Shown piece after piece: positions 35,128-43,423 of a DNA stretch of 64,000 nt (its first letter is position 1; each line of letters opens with the position of its first letter). The notes beneath the pieces were generated by a model, which saw only the letters and a list, made by a program, of their open reading frames with translations, was not told the DNA's origin and searched no databases. Source of the stretch: Veillonella_A intestinalis. GTDB lineage: Bacteria; Bacillota; Negativicutes; Veillonellales; Veillonellaceae. Where the stretch lies: positions 62,001 through 126,000 of the forward strand of contig NZ_CALPCB010000008.1 in assembly GCF_943192895.1 (NCBI RefSeq), written 5' to 3'. Made by a program: the position numbers and the translations under genes.

Positions 35128-35550
35128 ATGGATTGGTCTGTAAAGATATATTCAGAATTACCTGAGGAAGCGCGTACTATCCGTCAGGTCGTGTTTGTAG
35201 AGGAACAGGGGTTTGAAGAAGAGTTTGATGCCATTGATGCGGAGGCTGCACATTTAGTTGGCTTTGTAGCAGGGGAACCAGTTTGTACTTGCCGTTTTTT
35301 CCGTGAAACAGAAGGATCCTCCGTATTTATTATTGGCCGTGTGGCGGTGCTTAAGTCACAGCGAGGGAAACAATTAGGGGCTAACATATTATTAGCAGCT
35401 GAGGATTTTATTCGCGTTATGGGTGGTGAGCGTAAGAAATTAGCGGCGCAAGTTCGAGCTAAAGGATTTTATGAGTCTTTAGGCTATGTAGCTGAAGGAG
35501 ATGTGTTTGACGAAGAAGGCTGTCCTCATGTGTGGATGGTAAAAGAATAA
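35128..35550 (+). CDS. GNAT acetyltransferase (ElaA/YjcF-like)
   Basis: 140 residues. Typical start of this group IRQVVFVEEQGFEEEFDAID and the acetyl-CoA loop VLKSQRGKQLGANIL. The end GYVAEGDVFDEEGCPHVWM is diagnostic. Substrate unknown. AAGGAG precedes the ATG. Confidence 0.85.
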   Translation: MDWSVKIYSELPEEARTIRQVVFVEEQGFEEEFDAIDAEAAHLVGFVAGEPVCTCRFFRETEGSSVFIIGRVAVLKSQRGKQLGANILLAAEDFIRVMGGERKKLAAQVRAKGFYESLGYVAEGDVFDEEGCPHVWMVKE

Positions 35551-35651
35551 AATTAAAAAATTGGAATTAATAAGGCCAATGGTCTTATTGCATAGAGTGT
35601 TGAGCTATAACTATATAATAGTATTAATTATATATAGTTAAATGCTTACGA

Positions 35652-35701
35652 AAAAAAGACTATAACTTACAGCCTATGGCTGTAAGTTATAGTCTTTTTA
35701 T
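35652..35701. terminator. Bidirectional terminator between the GNAT and lipid-kinase genes
   Basis: GACTATAACTTACAGCC pairs with its perfect complement around TAT. A-rich and T-rich flanks make it functional for both converging genes. Confidence 0.9.
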
Positions 35702-35736
35702 TTAGTAATAAACAAGGAGCTGCTATTTGTAGCTGT

Positions 35737-36639
35737 TTATTTTTTCTTTTTGTCAGGTACATATACTTGTAAGAAGCCTGGTAAGACTTCTAAGTCAACA
35801 GGCATAAGAGGCCCCTTATTGCCGTCCATGTTAGTAGGCAAGGCAATATCATCTAATAAAGTGATTTTTGCTTTACGAACTTTTAGAATGGTTACATATT
35901 TAGAGGTGTAAATAGAACCGCGTAAGATAAGCGGCAAAATGCGAAGGACATCCATAATAAAATATTCTTTAAAGATAATAACTCGCATGTAACCGTCATC
36001 TACCGAAGCTAATGGCATAAATTTTTCAAAGCTGGACACAACATTTGTTAACAGGGCAATCACTAATGGGGATCGTGTTTTGATATCGTGATCTTCTGTT
36101 TTGATATGAAAACTATAGTCTTTGGTTGTGAAAAGCGCTTGGCCACCTTTTACAAAATACGCTAAGGGACCTAATAATTGTTTTTCTTTTGGTGTAACTT
36201 CTTCCACTACCTTGGGAATAACGCCAGCAGCAATATTATTGCAAAAATATTGATCGTTGCAACGCCCTATATCCACATGGCGTATTTTGCTGTGTTTTAA
36301 GGCCCGTATGGCTGCTAACGGCTCTAAAGGAATGCCCAAGGCCCTAGACATGTCATTAACAGTGCCTACAGGGACAAAACCGAATTTGGCGGTGCCTCCA
36401 CCCTGGGCAATGCCATTAACTGTTTCATTGATGGTACCATCACCGCCCATACAAAATACCGAATCATAGTGATTTTGGGTGGCTTCTTTCGCAAAGCGGG
36501 TAGCGTCACCAGCTTTAGTGGTGAATTTAACTTCCATATGTTCAAAGAGTGTGCTTAATTGCCATTGTAATTCCATGGCATATTGGGTTGCACGACCTCC
36601 GCCCGAGACGGGATTGATTATAATTAAACAGCGACTCAT
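35737..36639 (-). CDS. Diacylglycerol-kinase-family lipid kinase (YegS/DgkB-like)
   Basis: 300 residues. NPVSGGG near residue 9 and GGDGTINETVNGIA near 65 are the nucleotide-binding loops of the DAGK catalytic domain. A C-terminal beta domain follows. It would phosphorylate diacylglycerol or a related lipid in phospholipid turnover. Monocistronic. Exact lipid substrate unknown. Confidence 0.88.
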   Translation of the reverse strand: MSRCLIIINPVSGGGRATQYAMELQWQLSTLFEHMEVKFTTKAGDATRFAKEATQNHYDSVFCMGGDGTINETVNGIAQGGGTAKFGFVPVGTVNDMSRALGIPLEPLAAIRALKHSKIRHVDIGRCNDQYFCNNIAAGVIPKVVEEVTPKEKQLLGPLAYFVKGGQALFTTKDYSFHIKTEDHDIKTRSPLVIALLTNVVSSFEKFMPLASVDDGYMRVIIFKEYFIMDVLRILPLILRGSIYTSKYVTILKVRKAKITLLDDIALPTNMDGNKGPLMPVDLEVLPGFLQVYVPDKKKK

Positions 36640-36924
36640 GTATATATTCTCCCGTTTGTATTTTAGTTGACTGATTCTATCAATTATTTATATAATTAAG
36701 GTAAAATAGTCTGTAGAATTTTATAAGTTTACGTAAGGTTTGCTTTCTAATACACTTGTGTAAATTATAGTATATAATACCATATATATTATAGTATACT
36801 AAAAATTAGCTGTCATTAGAAAGAGTGACATGTAAGATATGCATACTTTTATTTTATACCTAAAATTAGTATTATTCCTATTTTAGGGTTAGTATCCTTC
36901 TATCAGTGAAAGTTGAGGTCCACT

Positions 36925-37620
36925 ATGGGTAAGCAAGAAGAATATCATCTTAATGCAATTGACTCTATTGGTCGTTTACCATTGAGTGAGCAAGTGTATG
37001 TAACATTAAAGCAAGCCATTTTGACAGGTGCTTTGAAACCACAAGTTAAATTGAATGAAGTTAAAATTGCTGAGCAGTTGAATGTAAGTGCTACGCCAGT
37101 GCGTGAAGCATTTCGCAAGTTAGCTAAGGATAATTTAGTTGTTATTAAACCTTGGAAAGGTGTTACTGTTAAAGGCTATACGCCAGAAGAGATTATCGGG
37201 ATGTACCAATGCCGTGAAGTAATGGAAGGTTTAGGGGCCAGACTATGTGCAGAAGTTTGTACTGATGAACAGATTGAAGAGCTTCAGAGTTTGTGTGATG
37301 CTGGTGCAGCTACCACAGATGCAGAAGAGCGCGTTCAAATTAATAGTCGCTTCCATACATTGATTTCCTTCTTCTCCCAGAATGAACGGGTTATGGATTA
37401 TTTAGGCGAGTTCCGTGAAATGGTAAATCGCGATATGTATATTAGTACTATGGATCAGGCACGTACGGATTCTTGTAATCAAGAGCATGATGAAATTATG
37501 GCGGCTATTCGTAATCATGATGGTGAAGCTGCTGAACAGGCGATGCGTAATCATATTCGTAATGCATTTGTCTTTAAGAAAGCGCATGCTGATTTACGCG
37601 CTAAGAAATTTGGTGTATAA
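36925..37620 (+). CDS. GntR-family (FadR/FCD) regulator
   Basis: 231 residues. The winged helix is PLSEQVYVTLKQAILTGALK with recognition part VSATPVREAFRKLAKDNLV. The FCD effector domain spans about 90-220, with metal ligands in RFHTLISFF and NHDGEAAEQAMRNHI. The family commonly responds to organic acids. It faces no obvious divergent target; the lipid kinase gene is divergent across 285 bp. Start ATG 36925, after GTTGAGG. AT-rich repeats (ATTATAGTATA, twice) lie upstream at about 36765-36800. Confidence 0.85.
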   Translation: MGKQEEYHLNAIDSIGRLPLSEQVYVTLKQAILTGALKPQVKLNEVKIAEQLNVSATPVREAFRKLAKDNLVVIKPWKGVTVKGYTPEEIIGMYQCREVMEGLGARLCAEVCTDEQIEELQSLCDAGAATTDAEERVQINSRFHTLISFFSQNERVMDYLGEFREMVNRDMYISTMDQARTDSCNQEHDEIMAAIRNHDGEAAEQAMRNHIRNAFVFKKAHADLRAKKFGV

Positions 37621-37697
37621 GAGGCTGATGTGACAAGAGATAGAAGGCGTAATGAAGTGATTATATGTAAAGTGTGTGCTGAAAAGACATAATGGAG

Positions 37698-37725
37698 AAA
37701 ATTTGCATTAAAAAATGCAAATTTT
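37698..37725. repeat. 12-bp-arm inverted repeat upstream of the small-RNA promoter
   Basis: AAAATTTGCATT and AATGCAAATTTT flank AAAA. It could be the terminator of the GntR gene (weak U tract) or an operator 13 bp before the -35 box of the next promoter. Confidence 0.6.
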
Positions 37726-37737
37726 GCATAAGAACTG

Positions 37738-37766
37738 TTTACATTTTCCTTACAGTTTGCTATAAT
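37738..37766 (+). promoter_or_regulatory. Strong sigma-70-type promoter of the small-RNA candidate
   Basis: TTTACA (37738-37743), a 17-bp spacer and a perfect TATAAT (37761-37766). The expected start site is A37773. No ribosome binding site or reading frame follows. Confidence 0.8.
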
Positions 37767-37772
37767 CATTTC

Positions 37773-37860
37773 AGGATGTGACCACAGAGTCATATCTCGG
37801 GGCACCCCCCAAAGCCCCTAAACATTTGAATGTGATTCAAATGTTCTCTCTCTCTTTTTT
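37773..37860 (+). ncRNA. Candidate small non-coding RNA of about 88 nt
   Basis: The transcript would fold as three hairpins: GATGTGAC/GTCATATC (37775-37796, one G-U pair), GGGGC/GCCCC with a loop ACCCCCCAAA (37799-37818), and a terminator AACATTTGAA/TTCAAATGTT (37821-37845) followed by a CU-rich tract and six T. The unpaired C-rich loop could pair with G-rich ribosome binding sites, as trans-acting small RNAs of Firmicutes do. It does not match 6S, SRP, tmRNA or a riboswitch I know. Expression is untested. Confidence 0.6.
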
Positions 37861-37865
37861 CTCAA

Positions 37866-37907
37866 GCACAAAAGCCTCGGCATATGCCGAGGCTTTTGTG
37901 CGTTTTA
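37866..37907 (+). terminator. Second terminator after the small-RNA candidate
   Basis: A perfect 36-bp palindrome (arms GCACAAAAGCCTCGGCAT and its complement) followed by CGTTTT. It stands in tandem with the RNA's own terminator. Confidence 0.88.
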
Positions 37908-37996
37908 ATATAAAATAGTGTTAAGTTGTTAGGGCACAGTGAGATGTCTATTCCCAGTAGGCGAATTTGTGTAACTAAAATAAGTAGGAGGACTAC

Positions 37997-38986
37997 ATGA
38001 AAAAAGTTCCTGTAACAGAAGCAGTGGGTCATGTACTATGTCATGATATTGCACGAATTGTTATTGGTGAAGTGAAAGATACGCCCTTCCGCCGTGGTCA
38101 TGTAATCGCTGCTGAAGATATAGAGGCTTTGCTTAAATTAGGTAAAGAGCATATTTTTGTAGCTGAACCAGGTGATGAGGTAGCCTTAGCTCATAAGCTC
38201 CATGAAGAAGATGTAGCCTTAGGCTTATATGAATTGTGTGCTAATGACAGTTTATATGCTTCAGAGATTCGTGAAGGGAAAATTGAAGCTATAGCTGCAT
38301 GGGATGGCATGCTAAGCATTGATGTGAACCGTTTAAATGCGATTAATAGTATTGGTGAACTTACAATTGTTACTAAGTTAACACATCAAGCTGTAAAAAA
38401 AGGCGATAAGGTGGCCGGTATGCGTTGTATTCCTCTCTGGTTAGAGTCGGTACAATTAGAACAAGCACAGGCTATTTGGCAAGGGCTACCACTTATGAAA
38501 ATAAAACCCTTTGTACGTAAGCGTATAGGACTTGTAACAACTGGCTCTGAAGTAGCGAGTGGGCGCATACAAGATGCGTTTCGTCCTATTATAGAAGAGC
38601 GGACTGCTCCTTTTGGTATGTCTATTGTGGCGCATGAAATTGTAACGGATGATACGGAACAAATTGTAGCGGCCATTGCTAAGGTTAAAGCAGTGGGGGC
38701 GGATATTGTTTTTTGTACTGGTGGCATGAGTGTTGATCCAGATGATTTGACACCAGGTGCTATTGCACGCAGTGCGGCTCAAGTGGTAACTTATGGGCTT
38801 CCAGTATTGCCGGGTTCCATGGTTTGCATTGCATATATGGCTGACGGGATACCGTTAATCGGTTTGCCAGGGGGTGTTCTTTTTAGTAAACCTACTGCAT
38901 TTGATGTATTATTGCCACGTTTAGCAGCTGATGAGCCGATTACAAAGGCTGATTGTATTGCTTTAGGGCATGGTGGTTTACAGTAG
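37997..38986 (+). CDS. MoeA-like molybdopterin-binding protein
   Basis: 329 residues. The N-terminal part (KVPVTEAVGHVLCHDIARIV) resembles MoeA domain I, and about 175-310 is a MoCF-binding domain (RIGLVTTGSEVASGRI, FCTGGMSVDPDDLTPGAI, GLPGGV). It is shorter than MoeA (about 400) and lacks the last domain, like a group of molybdopterin-binding proteins in Firmicutes. It may insert molybdenum or act as a sensor. AGGAGG precedes the ATG. Confidence 0.78.
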   Translation: MKKVPVTEAVGHVLCHDIARIVIGEVKDTPFRRGHVIAAEDIEALLKLGKEHIFVAEPGDEVALAHKLHEEDVALGLYELCANDSLYASEIREGKIEAIAAWDGMLSIDVNRLNAINSIGELTIVTKLTHQAVKKGDKVAGMRCIPLWLESVQLEQAQAIWQGLPLMKIKPFVRKRIGLVTTGSEVASGRIQDAFRPIIEERTAPFGMSIVAHEIVTDDTEQIVAAIAKVKAVGADIVFCTGGMSVDPDDLTPGAIARSAAQVVTYGLPVLPGSMVCIAYMADGIPLIGLPGGVLFSKPTAFDVLLPRLAADEPITKADCIALGHGGLQ

Positions 38987-39180
38987 TTTTTTTAGCGTAT
39001 TATAATAGCGTTATACTATGAATAAGCATTAGCATAGGGACTGATTAAATGACTAGCTATGCAGTATTGATAGCTAGTCAAGAATTTATATCTTACAGGG
39101 TTCTGTGTTTGACAGTGTTTCATAGGTAGCGTACAATGAAGGGTGAATTATTTTATAGAAATGAGAGGTGAGAGCGAAGA

Positions 39181-39600
39181 ATGTTTACCACATCGTTGCA
39201 GGTACGATTTTACGAAACTGATATGATGTCAGTAGCACATCACACCAATCATTTACGATGGTTTGAGTTAGGCCGTGTGGAATTTTTTAGAGCTTGTGGA
39301 ATTACTTTGTGGGATATGATGAATGATGGCATTGTATTTCCCATTACAAAGGTAGCTTGTGAATACAAGGAGCCAGCTCGTTTTGATGACATATTAACAG
39401 TAGAAGTTACAGTAGCGAAGATTTCACGGGCACAATGTGTATTTACTTATCGCATTGTACGTGATTCTGATGGGGCTTTGATTGCTACTGGTGAAACGCA
39501 GAATGTATTTACTGATAAAATTACAGGTAAGGTCGTTCGTTTAAGCGATACTTACTATGAGCCTATGATGCGTACCATGAAGGAGAGACAGAGCGTATGA
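39181..39600 (+). CDS. YbgC-type hotdog thioesterase
   Basis: 139 residues with the family signature RFYETDMMSVAHHTNHLRWF, in which Asp-Met-x-x-x-x-His is the active-site region, and ARFDDILTVEV. Hydrolyses acyl-CoA. First gene of an operon; its stop overlaps the murI start (ATGA). Confidence 0.85.
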   Translation: MFTTSLQVRFYETDMMSVAHHTNHLRWFELGRVEFFRACGITLWDMMNDGIVFPITKVACEYKEPARFDDILTVEVTVAKISRAQCVFTYRIVRDSDGALIATGETQNVFTDKITGKVVRLSDTYYEPMMRTMKERQSV

Positions 39601-40415
39601 ATAGACTAGATTCAGTTGCGAAAGCAAAATTACCAATTGGTGTATTTGATTCTGGTGTAGGTGGTTTGACTGTATTATCTGTTTTACGAAAGATGTTTCC
39701 CCAGGAAGATTTTATTTATGTAGGTGATAGCGCTAATAATCCGGTAGGTAATCGGCCTAAAAATGAAATAAGTCAGATTGCTATGAATATCGGTCACTTT
39801 TTGGCAACAGTTCCTGTGAAAATGGCAGTGGTTGCTTGTAATACCTTTTCCGTTGTTGCGTTGGAAGAGCTACAAGGGACATTTGATTTTCCAGTAATTG
39901 GGGTTAGTAAAGGTGTACGAACCGCTATTGATATGAGTCAGGCTCATTCTATTGCGATTATGGCGACTAAAGCAACCATAGATAGTCATAAACATAAAGA
40001 AGAAGCTAATGAACTAGATTCTTCGGTTGCTGTTTGGGAGCAACCTTGTCCAGATTTGGCCCATTTAATTGAGCAGGGGCATTTACGAGATGAAGTGATT
40101 CATGCGTCGACGAATGCTTATTTGACACCGATTATGGCGAGTGGCGCTGATACGGTGGTGTTAGGCTGTACGCATTTCCCATTTTTAACAGAGCTTATGC
40201 AAGGCTTAGCTGGACCGGATATGAAGTTTATTGATCCGTCCTATGAAACGGCTCAAGAAGTAAAAGATGTATTGTTGGCACAGCAATTAGCGAATTCGCA
40301 GGAACGCGTAGGTACGCTAGATATTTGTTTTACTAAGGATTTGCCATTAGCGAAGCGAATGATTTCATTGTTAATTCCGCCAGAAGAGTTTAATCTTCGG
40401 CATATTACTTTATAA
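39597..40415 (+). CDS. murI: Glutamate racemase
   Basis: 272 residues. DSGVGGLTVL near residue 18, first catalytic cysteine Cys81 (VVACNTFS) and second in VLGCTHFPFL (about 193). Makes D-glutamate for peptidoglycan. The usual GDTARxPYG loop reads GDSANNPVGN, a departure seen by eye. It overlaps the thioesterase gene by 4 nt. Confidence 0.9.
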   Translation: MNRLDSVAKAKLPIGVFDSGVGGLTVLSVLRKMFPQEDFIYVGDSANNPVGNRPKNEISQIAMNIGHFLATVPVKMAVVACNTFSVVALEELQGTFDFPVIGVSKGVRTAIDMSQAHSIAIMATKATIDSHKHKEEANELDSSVAVWEQPCPDLAHLIEQGHLRDEVIHASTNAYLTPIMASGADTVVLGCTHFPFLTELMQGLAGPDMKFIDPSYETAQEVKDVLLAQQLANSQERVGTLDICFTKDLPLAKRMISLLIPPEEFNLRHITL

Positions 40416-40432
40416 GGGAGTGGCACACAGAG

Positions 40433-40972
40433 ATGTATTTTTACACATTTGTTAACATAATCGTAACGATTATATTTATTGTGGCGGTGCTATTTGTAGC
40501 ATTTCGCATTTTTGCCTGGAAGCAAGGAGACGAGCATATTGTTATGCTACCTAAGAAACGGACTCCGTTTGAAGTGGAAGATATCAGCTTTAATCAGGTA
40601 ACTTTAGTATCTGACATTCCGTTTGTAAATAAAGGTCGTCAAAATGGGACTATTATGGATTTATATCCGCGCCATTTATTGCCACAAGAGCAATTTGATG
40701 CAGTACAAATTCATTCTTGGACGACAGATTTAGCAGACGAGCGTCATGATGGATATTGGAAATCGGTTATTATTGAGCCTCGTAAGGGTGGCACGGTTCG
40801 TTTGCGTTTAATTTTAACAGCTAAAACTGGAAATATTCGCAAAGATTTAGTGGGCTTCCCAGATATGAACATTGATATTGTATATCAGGTGGTGGGCCGT
40901 AGTGATTGGCACATTTCAAAAAATCGTTTAATTTTAACGGCTGAAGAATTACAGCAAGCTATGCGGCAGTAG
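40433..40972 (+). CDS. Single-pass membrane protein of unknown function
   Basis: 179 residues. One N-terminal membrane helix (about residues 5-28: FVNIIVTIIFIVAVLFVAF) and a soluble domain of 150 residues rich in beta strands (VIIEPRKGGTVRLRLILTA). No family recognised. It sits between murI and the CofE-like gene with 17 and 12 nt gaps, so it is in the same operon and could act in the envelope. Confidence 0.7.
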   Translation: MYFYTFVNIIVTIIFIVAVLFVAFRIFAWKQGDEHIVMLPKKRTPFEVEDISFNQVTLVSDIPFVNKGRQNGTIMDLYPRHLLPQEQFDAVQIHSWTTDLADERHDGYWKSVIIEPRKGGTVRLRLILTAKTGNIRKDLVGFPDMNIDIVYQVVGRSDWHISKNRLILTAEELQQAMRQ

Positions 40973-40984
40973 GAGGAGGTAACC

Positions 40985-41638
40985 ATGGCAAATTTAGAAT
41001 TAGTACCGGTTCATACTCGTATACTGACCCATCGAGATGATATTGTAGAAGCAATTATGCACTATGCTGGTGATAATATAGGACCAGAGGATATTGTGTG
41101 TGTAGCGGAGTCTGTAGTGGCTATTACTCAAGGCCGTATTACTCGACCAGAAGAATTGCGTCCTACTTGGCAGGCCCGTTTATTATGTCGTTTTGTACCA
41201 GCCGAAGGGTCCATGAGTTCTGTTTATGGTATGCAGTCAGCTATGGAACTCGATGGCAAATGGAAGGTGTTTGGGGCCTTTATTTTAGGGGCTATTGCTA
41301 AAGCTTTCCGCAAAGATGGTGTATTCTATCAGATTTCACGAGCTGCTGCGTTAACAGATGATGTAACGGGAACTATGCCGCCGTTTGATAAACATATTGT
41401 ATATGGACCAAAAGATGCGGATAAAGTGGCAGAGCGTATTGTACAGCGCACTGGTAGTTATGGTGCAGTTGTAGCTGATGTAAATGATTTAAAACGAGCT
41501 GCTGTGTTGGGGCATAGTCGTGGTATGGATCCAAAACGCATTGCCCGTATATTGATTGACAATCCATTTGGCAATGATGACCAAATGACGCCAATCGTTA
41601 TTATTAAGAACTTTGCCTCCATTTCGGAACGGCAATAA
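40985..41638 (+). CDS. CofE-like (F420-0:glutamate ligase family) protein
   Basis: 217 residues of the CofE fold: VPVHTRILTHRDDIVEAI, CVAESVVAITQGRI, KDGVFYQISRAAALTDDV and GSYGAVVADVNDL. CofE adds glutamate to coenzyme F420. F420 is not known from Negativicutes, so this homologue probably ligates another substrate. It shares an operon with glutamate racemase, which suggests a glutamate link; inference. AGGAGG precedes the ATG. Confidence 0.78.
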   Translation: MANLELVPVHTRILTHRDDIVEAIMHYAGDNIGPEDIVCVAESVVAITQGRITRPEELRPTWQARLLCRFVPAEGSMSSVYGMQSAMELDGKWKVFGAFILGAIAKAFRKDGVFYQISRAAALTDDVTGTMPPFDKHIVYGPKDADKVAERIVQRTGSYGAVVADVNDLKRAAVLGHSRGMDPKRIARILIDNPFGNDDQMTPIVIIKNFASISERQ

Positions 41639-41643
41639 TCAAG

Positions 41644-41669
41644 GAGGCCTAAGGGCCTCTTTTGTTTTT
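41644..41669 (+). terminator. Terminator of the murI operon
   Basis: GAGGCC/GGCCTC around TAAG, followed by TTTTGTTTTT. Confidence 0.75.
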
Positions 41670-41740
41670 GGGGAACGTTTAGGCAAGAGTATTTAATACT
41701 CTATGACTAAACTACGATTAAGATATGAAAGGAGCAGACT

Positions 41741-43423
41741 ATGTTATTAGGACTTGATGTGGGTGGTACTTTTACAGATGCTGTTGTCATTGATAAAGGC
41801 CATATTGTGCAAAGTCATAAGTGTCGTACAACAAAACCCAATCTGCTAGAGGGGATTGAAGCGGCTCTAGCTGGTGTGGCACAGGCAATTGAACCAAGTA
41901 GAGTAACGAGAATTACCTTATCAACTACGATTGTGACGAATGCGCTAGTTATGAATCAGGTGGAGCCTGTAGATTTATATATTGTACCAGGACCAGGCAT
42001 GGATATTCGTTCGCTCCTTCCTGTTGAACCGATTGTACTTGATGGTTATACCGATCATAGAGGTTCTTTAGTAGCGCCTTTGAAGTCGAAAGAGTTAGAA
42101 ACAGTAAGCGGTGCAAAGCGATATAAACGGGCTGCTGTATCAGCTAAGTTTGCAGTTCGCAATCCGAGTTTAGAACAAAAATTAGCAGCTGCTTTACATG
42201 AAACGGGCTATGAAAGTGTATCCGCTGGGGCTCAGTTGAGTGGATCTTTAAATTTTCCAAGACGTACAATTAGTGCGTATTTTAATAGTGCTGTACAGGG
42301 AACCTTTCAGAATTTTGCAGAAGCTGTTCGTGGAGCTTTACAACGATATGGGTTGACAGCGCCTATATATATTTTAAAAGCTGATGGAGGGTCATTGCCT
42401 TTAGCACATATGCAGGACTGTCCAGTGGAAACAGCGTTTACAGGGCCCGCTGCTAGTGTGTTAGGGATGGCTGCTTTACAAGCGATGCCTAAAGCAATGA
42501 CTATTGCGTTAGATATGGGTGGTACAACAACGGACATATCTCTATGGCAGGACGGTAAGCCTTTAATGGCACGAGGTGGTGCTATGATTCAGTCATACCC
42601 TAGTGCAGTACGCTCCTTTGCTGTTAGTTCAGTAGGAATTGGCGGTGAATCAGCAGTAACACTTGATGAGAAGGGGCAGTTACAAGTAGGACCAGAGCGA
42701 GTAGGGCCTTCTATGGCTCTTGGTGGTACCGTTCCTACGTTAGGCGATGCTTTAATTGTATTAGGTAAAGCAACATATGGTGATGTAGCAAAGGCTGAAT
42801 CTGGCCTTAGTGATTTAGCTACAGAGTGGGCTGAAAGTGAAGCATCACATGTGTCGGAAGAGGCTCTTGTTATAGCCTTGGCACAGGCCATAGTGGAAAA
42901 AGCGGTTGCGATTATTGTTGCCGGTATTGATTTAGCGGTTAGTCGAGAAAATAAACTGCCTATTTATGTAGTCCGTGATATTGTGGAACCGTCATTATTT
43001 AAGGAGACACAATTAGTGGCAGTAGGAGGTACGGCTGCTTCATTGGCGCCTTTTGTGGCTGAGAGGTTAAAGTTACCGCTTGAAATTCCTACGAATGCAC
43101 CTGTTGCCAATGCGGTAGGCGCTGCTGTAGCGAAAGAAACTTTAATGGTAACCGTTCATTTGGACACGGCTAAGCGTGTGTTAGTAGTGCCAGAACTAGG
43201 CATTCATGAAACGAATAGCACCATTCACACTGCGGAGGAAGTTGAACAGTTAGCTTTACGTTACTTGGCTGAAGCAGGGGCGCGTTTAGGCCTTAGTAAT
43301 GCTGCTGAAGGCCATATTGTAGCCGTTGAAGACGTGCCTATTATTGAAGGTTGGCAATCCATGCATCGTTTAATTACTGTAAAAGCACAGTTAGAACCGG
43401 GGGTGAGCTTGTATGTTAAATAA
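41741..43423 (+). CDS. Hydantoinase/oxoprolinase (HyuA-type) protein
   Basis: 560 residues: LGLDVGGTFTDAVVID at the N-terminus and LDMGGTTTDISLW near residue 260 are the two phosphate loops of the actin-like fold. STTIVTNALV is characteristic. The family couples ATP to ring opening of hydantoins or 5-oxoproline, or acts on acetone/acetophenone. HyuB is not adjacent. It overlaps the next gene by 11 nt, so the two are co-translated. Confidence 0.82.
   Translation: MLLGLDVGGTFTDAVVIDKGHIVQSHKCRTTKPNLLEGIEAALAGVAQAIEPSRVTRITLSTTIVTNALVMNQVEPVDLYIVPGPGMDIRSLLPVEPIVLDGYTDHRGSLVAPLKSKELETVSGAKRYKRAAVSAKFAVRNPSLEQKLAAALHETGYESVSAGAQLSGSLNFPRRTISAYFNSAVQGTFQNFAEAVRGALQRYGLTAPIYILKADGGSLPLAHMQDCPVETAFTGPAASVLGMAALQAMPKAMTIALDMGGTTTDISLWQDGKPLMARGGAMIQSYPSAVRSFAVSSVGIGGESAVTLDEKGQLQVGPERVGPSMALGGTVPTLGDALIVLGKATYGDVAKAESGLSDLATEWAESEASHVSEEALVIALAQAIVEKAVAIIVAGIDLAVSRENKLPIYVVRDIVEPSLFKETQLVAVGGTAASLAPFVAERLKLPLEIPTNAPVANAVGAAVAKETLMVTVHLDTAKRVLVVPELGIHETNSTIHTAEEVEQLALRYLAEAGARLGLSNAAEGHIVAVEDVPIIEGWQSMHRLITVKAQLEPGVSLYVK

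Larger units (their letters stand above)
37621..37996. other. Gap after the GntR gene holding a palindrome, a small-RNA candidate and two terminators
   Basis: 376 bases without a protein gene. In order: perfect inverted repeat 37698-37725, sigma-70 promoter 37738-37766, candidate RNA to 37860, second terminator 37866-37907, then the leader of the MoeA-like gene with AGGAGG. Confidence 0.8.

Noticed and set aside
37773..37860. 6S RNA, SRP RNA or a riboswitch for the MoeA-like gene
   Set aside because: Too short for 6S, no SRP GGAAGCA-type core, and a full terminator plus a second terminator cut it from the MoeA-like gene. A terminating riboswitch is not fully excluded but no known aptamer fits.
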